DNA of 64,000 bases from NCBI RefSeq assembly GCF_031432315.1, contig NZ_JAVKGO010000005.1:62001-126000 (forward strand). Reading direction: 5' to 3'. This document shows, one piece after another, positions 26,537 to 34,188 of this stretch (the first letter of the stretch is position 1; the number at the start of each line of letters is the position of its first letter). The notes under the pieces were generated by a model. It was not told the origin of the DNA, searched no databases, and saw nothing but the letters and a program-made list of their open reading frames with translations. A program made the position numbers and the translations under genes. This stretch comes from Serpentinicella sp031432315 (GTDB lineage: Bacteria; Bacillota; Clostridia; Peptostreptococcales; Natronincolaceae).

Positions 26537-26824
26537 GTATATAATTGTAGAAATTAAGTGTTAATGTCTTGATTTTAATTAGGTTAAGGGAGGCGATCTA
26601 TGAAAACTGATATATCAAATCGTATTTTCCAAGTGCAAGCCCATTTAATACTGAAATAAAACAACATAGATAAGAGAGTACTTCACAGGTCACAAAACAT
26701 TTCAGTGTGATGGTGTTTGTGAGTTGGAAATTCAATATTTAAACGTTATTTGAAAATAGCATATAATCTATAGTACGTAAATCAGTAAATTACGATTAAT
26801 TATAATAGGGGGATGAGGGTCAAT

Positions 26825-27721
26825 ATGATAGATATAACAGATGAAAATATAAAAGTGGACATTTTTTTAAAAGTAAAGGCTCAAGAACATAAAAACATTT
26901 TTGATATTATTTACGAACATATAAAAGTTACAAAACGAAATCCGAGTGGTTATACATGGTGGGGAAACAATCAACCTTTTAGTCCTGAAAAATTATCAGA
27001 TTTTTTTATGGCAGGGCAAAAGCCTCAAGCTTTAATAGTAATACCAAGTTCTCAAGGAGGAAATGATAACATTAGGTATATCGCAGATATTTTAGATGCT
27101 GAAAAATATACAAGTCCAAGTTTTCCAAGTGATGATTGGAGACCAGAATATTATATGAAAGATAAGCATAAAACTTGGCTTAAATTAGCTAATTTTATAG
27201 AAATAGACTCATCTAATCAAGAAGTAGACATAAGTGATTATTATTTAATATCAAATGATGAATTACTAAAAAGTAAATTAAAATCACAATATGCTTGTGG
27301 TTATGTTTATAAAATAATTTCAAATGAAGACGCATTTACGAATGCAGTTAGAGAAAGTAAAGGTAACTATGACGACTCTCAGAAACAGAGAGGCTTTTTA
27401 GAAGGTAAAAAGAATTTAAAAAAACATATAACAATTGAACGTAACCAGAGTCTGATAAAGGAAGCAAAAAAAGAGTTTAAAAAGAATCATGGAAAATTAT
27501 TTTGTGAAATATGCGAATTTGATTTTAGTGTAAAGTATAATTCTCTAGGTAAAGATTTTATAGAAGGCCATCACAAAAAACCTATATCTCTACTAGACGG
27601 AAAAGAAATTGAAATGAAAATAGAAGATATCGCTATGCTTTGTTCAAATTGCCACAGTATGATACATAGAAAAAAAGATTGTTTTACTATAGATGAAGTT
27701 AAAGAAGCTATGTTTAAATAA
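26825..27721 (+). CDS. HNH endonuclease with uncharacterised N-terminal domain
   Basis: The product has 298 residues. The C-terminal ~90 residues form an HNH nuclease: CEICEFDF (first zinc pair), FIEGHHKKPIS (catalytic HH), and MLCSNCHSMIHR (second pair and final His). The N-terminal ~170 residues contain YTWWGNNQPFSPE and IVIPSSQGGNDNIRYIADILDA and could be a base- or nucleotide-binding domain, as in modification-dependent (type IV) restriction enzymes. I cannot name it. ATG 26825 after GAGGG has better spacing than ATG 26813. The gene sits inside a broken cotJC copy, behind a repeated promoter element and in front of a hairpin site. A restriction or defence role is inference. Confidence 0.8.
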   Translation: MIDITDENIKVDIFLKVKAQEHKNIFDIIYEHIKVTKRNPSGYTWWGNNQPFSPEKLSDFFMAGQKPQALIVIPSSQGGNDNIRYIADILDAEKYTSPSFPSDDWRPEYYMKDKHKTWLKLANFIEIDSSNQEVDISDYYLISNDELLKSKLKSQYACGYVYKIISNEDAFTNAVRESKGNYDDSQKQRGFLEGKKNLKKHITIERNQSLIKEAKKEFKKNHGKLFCEICEFDFSVKYNSLGKDFIEGHHKKPISLLDGKEIEMKIEDIAMLCSNCHSMIHRKKDCFTIDEVKEAMFK

Positions 27722-27739
27722 GTTATATATATTGGCAAC

Positions 27740-27811
27740 GTCTAATTAGTCATTTCCTAAGGGTGCAAGAAACACCCTCATGAAGCAAGATCATGGAATG
27801 ACCCGTTCTCA
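27740..27811 (+). repeat. attC-like hairpin site after the HNH gene
   Basis: This 72-base site starts with GTCTAAT (27740-27746), followed by GTCATTtCC (27749-27757), and closes with GGAATGAC (27795-27802) and GTTCTCA (27805-27811). The inner arms pair perfectly except for one extra T, as in the extrahelical bases of integron attC sites. Inside, GGGTG pairs with CACCC. The outer boxes only partly fit RYYYAAC/GTTRRRY. It ends two bases before cotJC homology resumes. Confidence 0.4.
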
Positions 27812-27813
27812 CT

Positions 27814-28130
27814 AAGTGAACAACTTCTCTTTCTCTTAAAAATCTTAGTGCATCTTCATACCAAGGTCGTCGGTTAAGTCTAGTAAATTTTCATATACTG
27901 TTCTTGCTTTTTGTTCAGCTGCCATATCTTCATGTAATTCTGCTACTGGATCAGCATGAGCTTGAATATATGCTGCTGTCCATGGTACGCCATTGGCATC
28001 TGCTGGAAATAATGCCCTTTCTCTAATTGCATAATTTGAGCCTAGTCCTGCTGCTTCAAGTTCTTCTACACTTGCGCCTTCTGTTAACTGATAATTCATT
28101 GCAGCTATCATTTCAACATGTGCAAGTTCT
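27814..28130 (-). pseudogene. cotJC fragment (second piece of duplicated copy)
   Basis: This is near-identical to 37742-38059, the C-terminal two thirds of cotJC, and carries a one-base deletion relative to it (in the run near 27855) that ends the frame early. The frame stays open upstream to 28177, but residues before the cotJC match are unrelated. Together with 25459-25543 it makes one duplicated, interrupted and 5'-truncated copy of cotJC. Confidence 0.9.
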
Positions 28131-28177
28131 CTGTTCCGCCATGTTATCGGTAATATGTAACGTTGCAATTTGAACAT

Positions 28178-28211
28178 AAGAAAAGCAGGGATTTAATTTC
28201 CCTGCTTTCTT
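28178..28211 (-). terminator. Terminator of the DUF4352-like lipoprotein gene
   Basis: The stem AAGAAAAGCAGGG with CCCTGCTTTCTT lies immediately after the lipoprotein stop. Confidence 0.85.
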
Positions 28212-28212
28212 C

Positions 28213-28740
28213 TTACTCTATCTCTATATCAAATATTGCTTGTCCATTTCCGAATACGTTAGGCTCAAATATAAATTCAAAATTGTTTTGACCTTCTTTA
28301 ACTGAAAAAGCAATCTCACCTCTCATGCTTCTTCCTGCACCTAATTCCCCATCTAAACTTCCTTCCGTTGTTGTGCTTAGTGCTAGATCTCTTTTGTAGT
28401 TATCTTCATCGTATAGATCAAACATTAACATACTAGAAACATTTGCTGATTCGTCTTTCGTATTTTCTAGCGTTACATCAATAGCCAACCATTTCTCTCC
28501 TTCATCTGGACCAAAGAACTCTGCTCCTTCATCCCATCTAACAGAATTAACAGTTATATTAATTCCACCAATTTCTACTTTGTCGCCAATTTCAAAATTC
28601 TCTGCTGCTGGTGTTTCTTCTTCACTGGAAGTTTCCTGTGATTGATCGTTATCATCTACTTTCGTTGGTGTAGAATCCTCACAAGCTACGATAAATGTCA
28701 TACTTAATACTAATAGTAGTGCTAATAGAACTTTTTTCAA
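28213..28740 (-). CDS. DUF4352-type lipoprotein
   Basis: The product has 175 residues. The signal peptide ends in lipobox TFIVAC with lipidated Cys at about 20, then a Ser/Glu/Asp-rich linker. The C-terminal ~115 residues fit the immunoglobulin-like DUF4352 pattern (GDKVEIGGINITVNSVRW, KWLAIDVTLENTKDESANVSS, AGRSMRGEIAFSV). It would be exposed on the cell surface. The start is TTG 28740 with AAAGGA upstream. Function is unknown. Confidence 0.8.
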   Translation of the reverse strand: MKKVLLALLLVLSMTFIVACEDSTPTKVDDNDQSQETSSEEETPAAENFEIGDKVEIGGINITVNSVRWDEGAEFFGPDEGEKWLAIDVTLENTKDESANVSSMLMFDLYDEDNYKRDLALSTTTEGSLDGELGAGRSMRGEIAFSVKEGQNNFEFIFEPNVFGNGQAIFDIEIE

Positions 28741-28867
28741 TTCAATTCATCCTTTCTTTTAGTTAATCTAAATGATTATACAATATATATGTTGTAGAAT
28801 TTTATCAAAATTTGAAAATATCCTTAAAATATAATAATTCTACTTTTCGTTAATCTCCTACTATACT

Positions 28868-29030
28868 TTCACACCTGTATACTTGGGGCTAAAAGTAAGG
28901 GATTTATTAATATTTTTAGATAAAACTCTATCTACCTTTATGATTCGGCTCTCTTGGTTTTCTATAACCCTGAATTTAAGCGACTTGTATTACCTTCAAA
29001 ATCACAAAGAGAAACAACTTCTCATCTACC
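28868..29030 (-). pseudogene. Decayed copy of the 81-residue protein gene
   Basis: The minus strand encodes EVVSLCDFEGNTSRL, then, after a frameshift, FRVIENQESRIIKVDRVL. These match the same stretches of the protein at 25581-25826. At least one frameshift and a missing start make it non-functional. It follows a broken small-terminase gene on the same strand. Confidence 0.8.
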
Positions 29031-29032
29031 AA

Positions 29033-29265
29033 TTAACACACCCCCTTTTGCTCCGATATAGAATCGTTTTTCTTGTACCCCCATTGATTTAACCCATTTT
29101 GATATTTAATTGTAACACCTCTTGCTTTGATATCTTTTATAAGTTTATTTTTAATATCCCATAGTGCCATATAGTCATCTATCAGATCTATATAATGCCT
29201 ACCATAGACTCCATTTCTCTCAAGCTGATCAATGAGATCTCTTTTTATATCAGTTTTTTAGCCAT
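29033..29265 (-). pseudogene. P27-family phage terminase small subunit (broken)
   Basis: On the minus strand a frame reads DLIDQLERNGVYGRHYIDL followed by DYMALWDIKNKLIKDIKARG and NGLNQWGYKKN, the usual N-terminal part of P27-type small terminases. A stop (TAA after MAKKLI) and a frameshift separate this from the start, and the C-terminal part is missing. Its place directly after an HNH gene is that of a phage packaging module. The gap 28741-29372 contains only this, the copy above and a short GC-richer stretch (29320-29370). Confidence 0.75.
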
Positions 29266-29372
29266 AACCCCACACCCCCACATCATATCAGAAATACAAT
29301 TTATTTCTTTTGCGAGCTCCCCCTCCCGTTTCCAGTCCCCGAGGGGATTTGGAATTTTTCTACCCGAGGGTA

Positions 29373-29684
29373 TTACCAACGCTCAGGTATATCAATTTTA
29401 CCCTTTTTATCCACTTTTTCTAGCTTTTCTGGATGTTCTTTATTGTGACAAAAATTACATAGCGTTACTAAGTTATCTTTATCCAATGCCCTCATAGGAT
29501 TATCCTTAAGATGTTCTATATGATTTACACATTCTCCCTTAAAGTACTTAACTAGCTTCTTACAGTGTTGACACTCATAGTTATCACGCTTCATTACATC
29601 TTGTCTAGTTTGTCTCCACTCTTTGCTTTTGTAGAATTTTATATATTGTCCGATTAATATATGATCTAATAGCTTTTTTATCAT
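29373..29684 (-). CDS. Phage-type HNH endonuclease
   Basis: The 103-residue protein is a single HNH domain: CQHCKKLVKYFKGECVNHIEHLKDNP (first CxxC and the HxxH catalytic region), then NLVTLCNFCHNKEH (second CxxC and final His). Phage HNH proteins in front of small terminases help genome packaging. GGAG lies six bases ahead of ATG 29684, and the longer frame from 29696 has no ribosome site. It is a remnant of the decayed prophage and may still be intact itself. Confidence 0.82.
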   Translation of the reverse strand: MIKKLLDHILIGQYIKFYKSKEWRQTRQDVMKRDNYECQHCKKLVKYFKGECVNHIEHLKDNPMRALDKDNLVTLCNFCHNKEHPEKLEKVDKKGKIDIPERW

Positions 29685-29742
29685 GTTTTTCTCCAAAATA
29701 AAAAGAGCCGATTGGCCCCTATCATTTTAAAAAAATTGTTAA

Positions 29743-29868
29743 CTAAATATTTTCTAGACAATCGTCACAGATTTCTTCTGATTTGTCTTCTAGTTCTTCA
29801 CCACATCTTTCACAATAACTTTCTGTATTATGAATGCTTTTTATTAGTTCATCTTTATGACTTCCCAC
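29743..29868 (-). CDS. 41-residue zinc-ribbon-like small protein
   Basis: The start is GTG 29868 after AGGAGGG. The peptide has two CxxC pairs, CERC and CDDC, in an acidic context (YCERCGEELEDKSEEICDDC). This is typical of small phage or mobile-element zinc ribbons. There is no specific assignment. Confidence 0.6.
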   Translation of the reverse strand: MGSHKDELIKSIHNTESYCERCGEELEDKSEEICDDCLENI

Positions 29869-29900
29869 TATAAACCCTCCTTTTGTTTTTAGTTTTCCTC

Positions 29901-30554
29901 TTATTCTTTTCGTTGATCATCAGACATTTTCTTTATATTTTGAAAATAATCATCATCAGATAAATTTTTTTCATTTTTCAATTGTTCTCTAATCTCGCGT
30001 AAAATAATAGTTATTTCGTGACTTTCTTCTTTTTTCTCTTTAGAACTTTTAGATGTATTTTCAATATTTACTTCATACATTCTTAATACAATAATTGCAA
30101 ATCTAACAAACGATGTTAATACCCATAAAAAAATAAAAGTGTATATAAAAATAGAGAAGCTAAATGAAAATACTGTTTCGTGAAAGATTGTAGCCAGGAA
30201 GAATATGAATGAAGACCATAATGACATCTTAGCATATGAAGTAAAAGTACTAGTTAATTTTTTATCAGAAATAGTAACTACTGCTTGCGAATAACTTGTT
30301 CCAAAAACAGACATAATTGTTACATTAAATCCAATTAATATTGCAGATATAGTACCCAAGGAGTTAATTGTTTCTTGACAAAATATTTTATTTAGAAATA
30401 ACTTACTATGATTAATAATATTGAGCATTAATTCACTTTGATTTGATAAAATTTTGACAGTAAAAAAAAACATTATAAATACTACGGGAATTATGCTTAT
30501 TCCTTTCTCAATTAACCAATGTTTTACTTTTTTCTGTTTTTCATTTTCTTTCAT
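29901..30554 (-). CDS. Unrecognised four-helix membrane protein (second gene of a two-gene module)
   Basis: The product has about 217 residues and four predicted membrane helices (about 12-30, 52-76, 95-115, 120-145), then a charged coiled C-terminus (EITIILREIREQLKNE...). It follows the 333-residue gene on the same strand with almost no gap. The frame can start at GTG 30578 (right next to the upstream stop) or ATG 30554; the second has a weak ribosome site. I cannot name the family. A membrane effector or immunity partner is one possibility, as inference from the pairing. Confidence 0.5.
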   Translation of the reverse strand: MKENEKQKKVKHWLIEKGISIIPVVFIMFFFTVKILSNQSELMLNIINHSKLFLNKIFCQETINSLGTISAILIGFNVTIMSVFGTSYSQAVVTISDKKLTSTFTSYAKMSLWSSFIFFLATIFHETVFSFSFSIFIYTFIFLWVLTSFVRFAIIVLRMYEVNIENTSKSSKEKKEESHEITIILREIREQLKNEKNLSDDDYFQNIKKMSDDQRKE

Positions 30555-30580
30555 AATACTCACTCTTTCATTGCTCACAT

Positions 30581-31576
30581 TTAAACTGCACTTTCCGACG
30601 GATTAATTGTCGTAGAATGGTCTATTGTTACCATATCACTAATAAAATTTCTATGACTTCTATGTAATGTAGATTCAAAGTTTGGATATAATTCCAATAT
30701 AGTATTTCCGACATATTCAGAAGCTGGATTTTTAATATCGTCATTCTGGAATATTATTTCTTTAACCTGTTTGTTGATATTTTTAAAATCTACCGTGTCT
30801 AATTTTCCATTACTTATATTTCTATATTTTAACTTTATACTTTCGATATAGTCTGAGTCTAAGTTAAGAGTATTCACAAGTTGTCTTATAGATTCTAAAT
30901 TCATAGTTACATTTTGTTTATTACCTACGTTTAGCTCAAACTTTAAAGTTGTAGCATCTAACGTTGTATTATTTGCTTCAAACATTTTTAAGACATCAAG
31001 AATCATCACATTGTCAGAGCTGTTAACTTGAATACCTTGATTAACAACGTTCTCAGTAAACTTATCTAATTTTAATTTTATTTCCACACTTCTGAATTCA
31101 GAAGATTTTAAAACTTCCTCTTTTGGAGTACTTGAAATTATAGGGAAAAATTTAAATTCCCAATCACTTCCCATGCTGTTCTGTACAAAAACATTTAAAT
31201 ATACTACTATATCCTTTTCCTTTAGGCCTTCTCTATTATAGTCTAAGATAGCTGTACGATGCTTTTGATCATAAACCATTGTAACTAACTCTACAACATC
31301 TACATCGTCCTGTATTTCTCTTAAATTAGAATTAGCTATATTACCTAAAAATGGTTTGTAGTTTCTCCTAAACTTTCCAAATGGAATTATTCTTTTATCT
31401 TTATGTCTTTCATTTAGGTACATTGGAAACATTGCAGAAAAATTTCCTTGTATATGTTTTACCTTTTGATTCCAAGCTAGTTTTGCAATATTATCTAGTA
31501 CCTTAAGGACATCTACATCAGTTTTTTCTCCATTATGTAATAATGCTAAGTTGTAAAATTTAATCGTCTTACTCAA
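30581..31576 (-). CDS. Unrecognised ~330-residue soluble protein (first gene of a two-gene module)
   Basis: The product begins LSKTIKFYNLALLHNGEKTDVDVLKVLDNIAKLAW. It may belong to the uncharacterised DUF6731 group; this is recalled by appearance, not checked. There is no membrane helix and no nuclease or ATPase motif that I can see. GGGGGAG lies six bases ahead of TTG 31576; ATG 31582 is too close to it. The pair with the downstream membrane protein lies between prophage remnants, a common place for defence or competition genes, but no function is shown. Confidence 0.55.
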   Translation of the reverse strand: MSKTIKFYNLALLHNGEKTDVDVLKVLDNIAKLAWNQKVKHIQGNFSAMFPMYLNERHKDKRIIPFGKFRRNYKPFLGNIANSNLREIQDDVDVVELVTMVYDQKHRTAILDYNREGLKEKDIVVYLNVFVQNSMGSDWEFKFFPIISSTPKEEVLKSSEFRSVEIKLKLDKFTENVVNQGIQVNSSDNVMILDVLKMFEANNTTLDATTLKFELNVGNKQNVTMNLESIRQLVNTLNLDSDYIESIKLKYRNISNGKLDTVDFKNINKQVKEIIFQNDDIKNPASEYVGNTILELYPNFESTLHRSHRNFISDMVTIDHSTTINPSESAV

Positions 31577-31731
31577 AACCATCTCCCCCTTATTCTATAT
31601 TACATTCTTCAAAGAGAGACAATTTCCTACAACAATCGTTCGTCAAATTACGACACGGCACTAAATATACCTATTAGTACTACATTCTTCCCTATATAAC
31701 TCTAATTATCTAAAAAAACTAAATAGTGTAT

Positions 31732-31760
31732 GCAGTCTAACGACTGCTTTCTTTTTTTAT
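31732..31760 (+). terminator. Plus-strand terminator
   Basis: GCAGTC (31732-31737) and GACTGC (31742-31747) form a perfect six-base stem with a four-base loop, followed by a T-rich run. It stands directly after the end of the integrase stub read on the other strand. Confidence 0.55.
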
Positions 31761-31865
31761 TTACAGAATTAATACTATTGAATCGTTCTTACGCTGCAGG
31801 TAGTCTTGTATATCATAAACTCGATCTATATCTTTAATTGGATTTGCTGGTCTTTTTTTTGCCAT
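31761..31865 (-). pseudogene. N-terminal stub of a phage-type tyrosine integrase
   Basis: The start is ATG 31865 after GAGGTGG. The 34-residue product reads MAKKRPANPIKDIDRVYDIQ, followed by DYLQRKNDS, which resembles the start of small tyrosine recombinases of Firmicutes phages (PIKDI, then a DYLKxxNxRDY stretch). It then runs into unrelated residues and stops, so the catalytic domain is lost. The rest of 31577-31915 shows nothing else. Confidence 0.6.
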
Positions 31866-31915
31866 ATCACCACCTCAATTTCGCTATTTCTACTAAAAAA
31901 AGAGTCCTATTGGCT

Positions 31916-32266
31916 CTAGTCTAACTTTTGTAATTTAATTAAAAAATCACTATTCATATAACCGAAGTTGAAAAATGGTAAACTTTCAACTTTACTCTTT
32001 CCTATAGTACTCATAATTTGTTCTTCACGCTCTTCAGAGGATATTTTTCCTTCGCGCCAATCTTTTTCAACATCACCTAAATAAAAGTTATAAAGAATAC
32101 AAGTTAACTTCTCTTGAAGTAATTCTAGTTCAAACAATATATTTCCATCTAAATCATGTTTAATACTTCGATGTCTATAATCATTCGCCTTTACTTCTAA
32201 TTCGTTTAGTAATTCACTGTTAATTCTTAATTCACTTATTACTTTCTTTATTTCTTTTTTGTTCAT
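31916..32266 (-). CDS. Unrecognised 116-residue protein
   Basis: No family is recognised. It is a mostly helical, charged protein beginning MNKKEIKKVISELRINSELLNELEVKANDYR, without membrane segment or metal motif. GGGGGAAAG precedes ATG 32266; the frame extends to 32317 without support. Its position among phage remnants suggests a prophage accessory gene. Confidence 0.5.
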   Translation of the reverse strand: MNKKEIKKVISELRINSELLNELEVKANDYRHRSIKHDLDGNILFELELLQEKLTCILYNFYLGDVEKDWREGKISSEEREEQIMSTIGKSKVESLPFFNFGYMNSDFLIKLQKLD

Positions 32267-32390
32267 ATACTTTCCCCCATTCAGTATAGTTACTCTTATA
32301 CCAGCATATGAGGACAAAGTGTCAAGTATTCTACTCTACTTCATTCTAGCATTAATCTTTTTATAATAAGGAATATTTAAATATTAAAAC

Positions 32391-32504
32391 TTAATCTTTA
32401 AATTTGTCTCTAACACACTTAGTAAACATACAAACATATTTTAGTCCTGTCCATTTGCTTCATACGCACTTTTTACAGTTTTTAACATCTATTTTTCTAA
32501 TCAT
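32391..32504 (-). pseudogene. Small cysteine-rich phage-like protein, interrupted by TGA
   Basis: The frame from ATG 32504 (GAGGTAG upstream) reads MIRKIDVKNCKKCV, then TGA, then SKWTGLKYVCMFTKCV and a short Lys-rich end. The four cysteines look like one zinc site split by the stop, so this is likely a single-base nonsense mutation in a small phage protein. The remaining sequence between 32267 and 32597 holds only a weak hairpin near 32523-32550. Confidence 0.45.
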
Positions 32505-32597
32505 ATCTACCTCTTAAAGTAAAATACCCCCAACATCGTTGAAGGTACTTAATATATTACTTGTTACCATTTTACACTCAAAAGTATCATATTTGTC

Positions 32598-33011
32598 TCA
32601 AATATTATGGACTAAACACATTTCACTAGCAATAGCTAATAATATTCCGTCTTTCCATCTGTAAAATGTTGCTCTCCCTACAGATAATTCACTGGCTATT
32701 CCTTCATCTGTTAATTTACTCGGTCTTGTCCAATACTTCAATTCAATTAATTTGTATTTTTCTTCGTCTAACTCACCAATTACATTATCTATAACTGCTA
32801 TTGTCTCTTCCAGCTTCTTCATTCTCTTGTTAGTAATCAGTTTCATTGCCTTGCTACCTGTCGCATAACTTGTCCTACTTCCACGGATGCCCATATTATC
32901 TTCTGAGCTGAACCCTTCGATAATGCTTTCTCTTATTTCTTCTAGATCCCTTTTGCTTTGATGATAATTCTTTAATTCTACTTCTATGTATGCTTTTAAT
33001 TCCTTTCTCAA
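32598..33011 (-). CDS. RinA/ArpU-family phage transcriptional activator
   Basis: The 137-residue protein has a coiled N-terminal part (about 1-40, ELKNYHQSKRDLEEIRESIIEG), then GSRTSYATGSKAMKLI, and a C-terminal sigma-70-region-4-like helix-turn-helix (LIELKYWTRPSKLTDEGIASELSVGRATFYRWKDGILLAIA). This is the pattern of RinA/ArpU late-gene activators near packaging genes. TTG 33011, five bases after GGAGGAG, is the likely start. It supports a decayed prophage reading leftward toward HNH and terminase. Confidence 0.75.
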   Translation of the reverse strand: MRKELKAYIEVELKNYHQSKRDLEEIRESIIEGFSSEDNMGIRGSRTSYATGSKAMKLITNKRMKKLEETIAVIDNVIGELDEEKYKLIELKYWTRPSKLTDEGIASELSVGRATFYRWKDGILLAIASEMCLVHNI

Positions 33012-33042
33012 ATTTCTCCTCCAGGAACCCATGAGCAATTAA

Positions 33043-33444
33043 AGGAGTTATGTCTTTATTCTTGTATGTGCTTTAACTTTGCCAGATATATGTGGTGCTC
33101 TTAGTTCCGAAAACGGACAAGCATCTAGAGAGAAGTATAAAGAATGGTTTAATAAGTATGTTGGAAAGAAATATAAAGAAGTACTAGATGGTGAAGACTA
33201 TTACTATTTTCGATGCTCTCTTCTACATCAAGGTAGTTCTCAACACCCTAAAAATATATATGAAAGATACATTTTTACTGAACCTTCAGAAACAAGTGGA
33301 AATATACTTCACTGTAACGTCTTAAATAATGCATTAAATATTGATGTAAGAATTTTCTATGAAGATATTTTAAATGCAGTAGAAACAAGGCTTAAAGATG
33401 CTAAAAAACTGAAAATTACATTAATAATTACTCTAACTATATGA
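33043..33444 (+). pseudogene. C-terminal part of a HEPN-like protein (5' truncated)
   Basis: The open frame has no convincing start; it could begin at TTG 33079 but there is no ribosome site. It reads ALTLPDICGALSSE, then KEWFNKYVGKKY and YYYFRCSLLHQGSS. The RCSLLH stretch fits the R-x4-H motif of HEPN ribonucleases. The N-terminal third expected for the family is missing. It is probably a remnant of a gene cut when the prophage or island formed. Confidence 0.55.
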
Positions 33445-33457
33445 AAAGGTATGATAA

Positions 33458-33631
33458 TGGTTTGTCACCTTATATCGTTGGTATTCCAGTAATATCGTAA
33501 ATTTTTATTGCAAGCCTCATAGGAAATATGCTCTATTGCATAACAATGTATTTACAAAAGGTCTAGCAGACCGTTTCAAGGAAAAGGTAAGAACAACACA
33601 TCCCTTCGCAGAAAGCAACCTTAATTTCTAA
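33458..33631 (+). pseudogene. C-terminal fragment of an unrecognised protein
   Basis: A frame without start reads WFVTLYRWYSSNIVNFYCK and continues through HNNVFTKGLADRFKEKV to a stop at 33629. The composition is protein-like and it is followed directly by a terminator, so it looks like the 3' end of a lost gene. No family is named. Confidence 0.4.
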
Positions 33632-33644
33632 TGGTTGTTTTTTT
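33613..33644 (+). terminator. Terminator after the gene fragment
   Basis: The hairpin GCAACC...GGTTGT has an extended TTA/TAA stem and is followed by seven T residues on the plus strand. Confidence 0.75.
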
Positions 33645-33731
33645 ATATTCGTATTTAACACATCTATAAATATGTAAGTTATCTTTTGTTACATAGTTAT
33701 ATCCCCTCAGTCGATATGTTCAGCGGCAAGG

Positions 33732-33778
33732 CGAACATGTGTTCTTTTTATAGTATCATCTTTTTATATTTCTTACAA
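33732..33778 (-). promoter_or_regulatory. Minus-strand promoter overlapped by LexA/DinR box (copy 2)
   Basis: On the minus strand: TTGTAA (33778-33773), 17 bases, TACTAT (33755-33750), then AGAACACATGTTCG (33745-33732). The box, spacing and position are the same as in copy 1. Confidence 0.65.
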
Positions 33779-33903
33779 TAAATTTTAGTACCAATCTTAT
33801 TTATTATTTAGTTATGACAAAACTTCCTATTCGACATTACATTCACTACTCATTTTACGCTTATCACAATAATTTTTATGCCGTTCCCGTTTATTATGGA
33901 GAA

Positions 33904-33948
33904 TACGACAAGATTTTCTAAAATTCGACATAAGGTTTTTGATATAGT
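33904..33948 (+). promoter_or_regulatory. Plus-strand promoter with Spo0A-box-like heptamers (copy 2)
   Basis: TACGACA (33904-33910), TTCGACA (33924-33930) and TATAGT (33943-33948), with the same 20-base period and 12-base gap as copy 1. It reads toward the membrane-protein gene at 34189. Confidence 0.45.
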
Positions 33949-34188
33949 GTATTTATGTGTAAAAATTAGGCGTCAATTGTCTTTGTTTTAATTGCGTTGA
34001 AGGAGGACGGATCTATTAAATAGTGTTGTATAAATAATTGTGCCTGCTAAGTACAAGCCCAAGAGATAGAGTATCGAGATAAAATACTGTACATAAGAAT
34101 GCCAGAAATACTAATAGTTAGCTGAAATCAAACACAGAGTGCTTCTACTATTTTAAAATAATACATATACAAAGGAGGCTGATATTCT

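Larger units (their letters stand above)
26225..26650. repeat. Repeated ~420 bp noncoding element, copy 1
   Basis: This block is clearly homologous to 33637-34061, including long shared stretches around TTTTGTTACATAG, the GAACATRTGTTC box, TATCATCTTTTTATATTTCTTACAA, TTTTTATGCCNNTCCCGTTTAT and AAGTRCAAGCCCA. It carries a minus-strand LexA-boxed promoter and a plus-strand Spo0A-like promoter. At its right end is a short frame, ATG 26600 to TAA 26659 (19 codons), with a good ribosome site. In copy 2 its ATG is replaced by ATT, so it is probably not needed. The rest of the gap 26041-26824 has no other gene. Confidence 0.8.
33637..34061. repeat. Repeated ~420 bp noncoding element, copy 2
   Basis: This is the partner of 26225-26650, with the same order of conserved blocks and both promoter arrangements. 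It ends about 55 bases before a GTTAGCTG sequence (34117-34124) that may be a cassette boundary. On its minus-strand side there is only a terminator and a gene fragment, so the LexA-type promoter has no evident target here. The stretch 34062-34188 contains no gene. Confidence 0.8.

Noticed and set aside
26600..26659. 19-codon frame with good ribosome site at the end of repeat copy 1
   Set aside because: In copy 2 the start codon is ATT and the frame closes at once, so it is not conserved; kept only as a note in the repeat entry.
32391..32504. Selenocysteine at the in-frame TGA of the small Cys-rich protein
   Set aside because: No stem-loop follows the TGA at the needed distance, and neighbouring phage genes are decayed, so a nonsense mutation is simpler.
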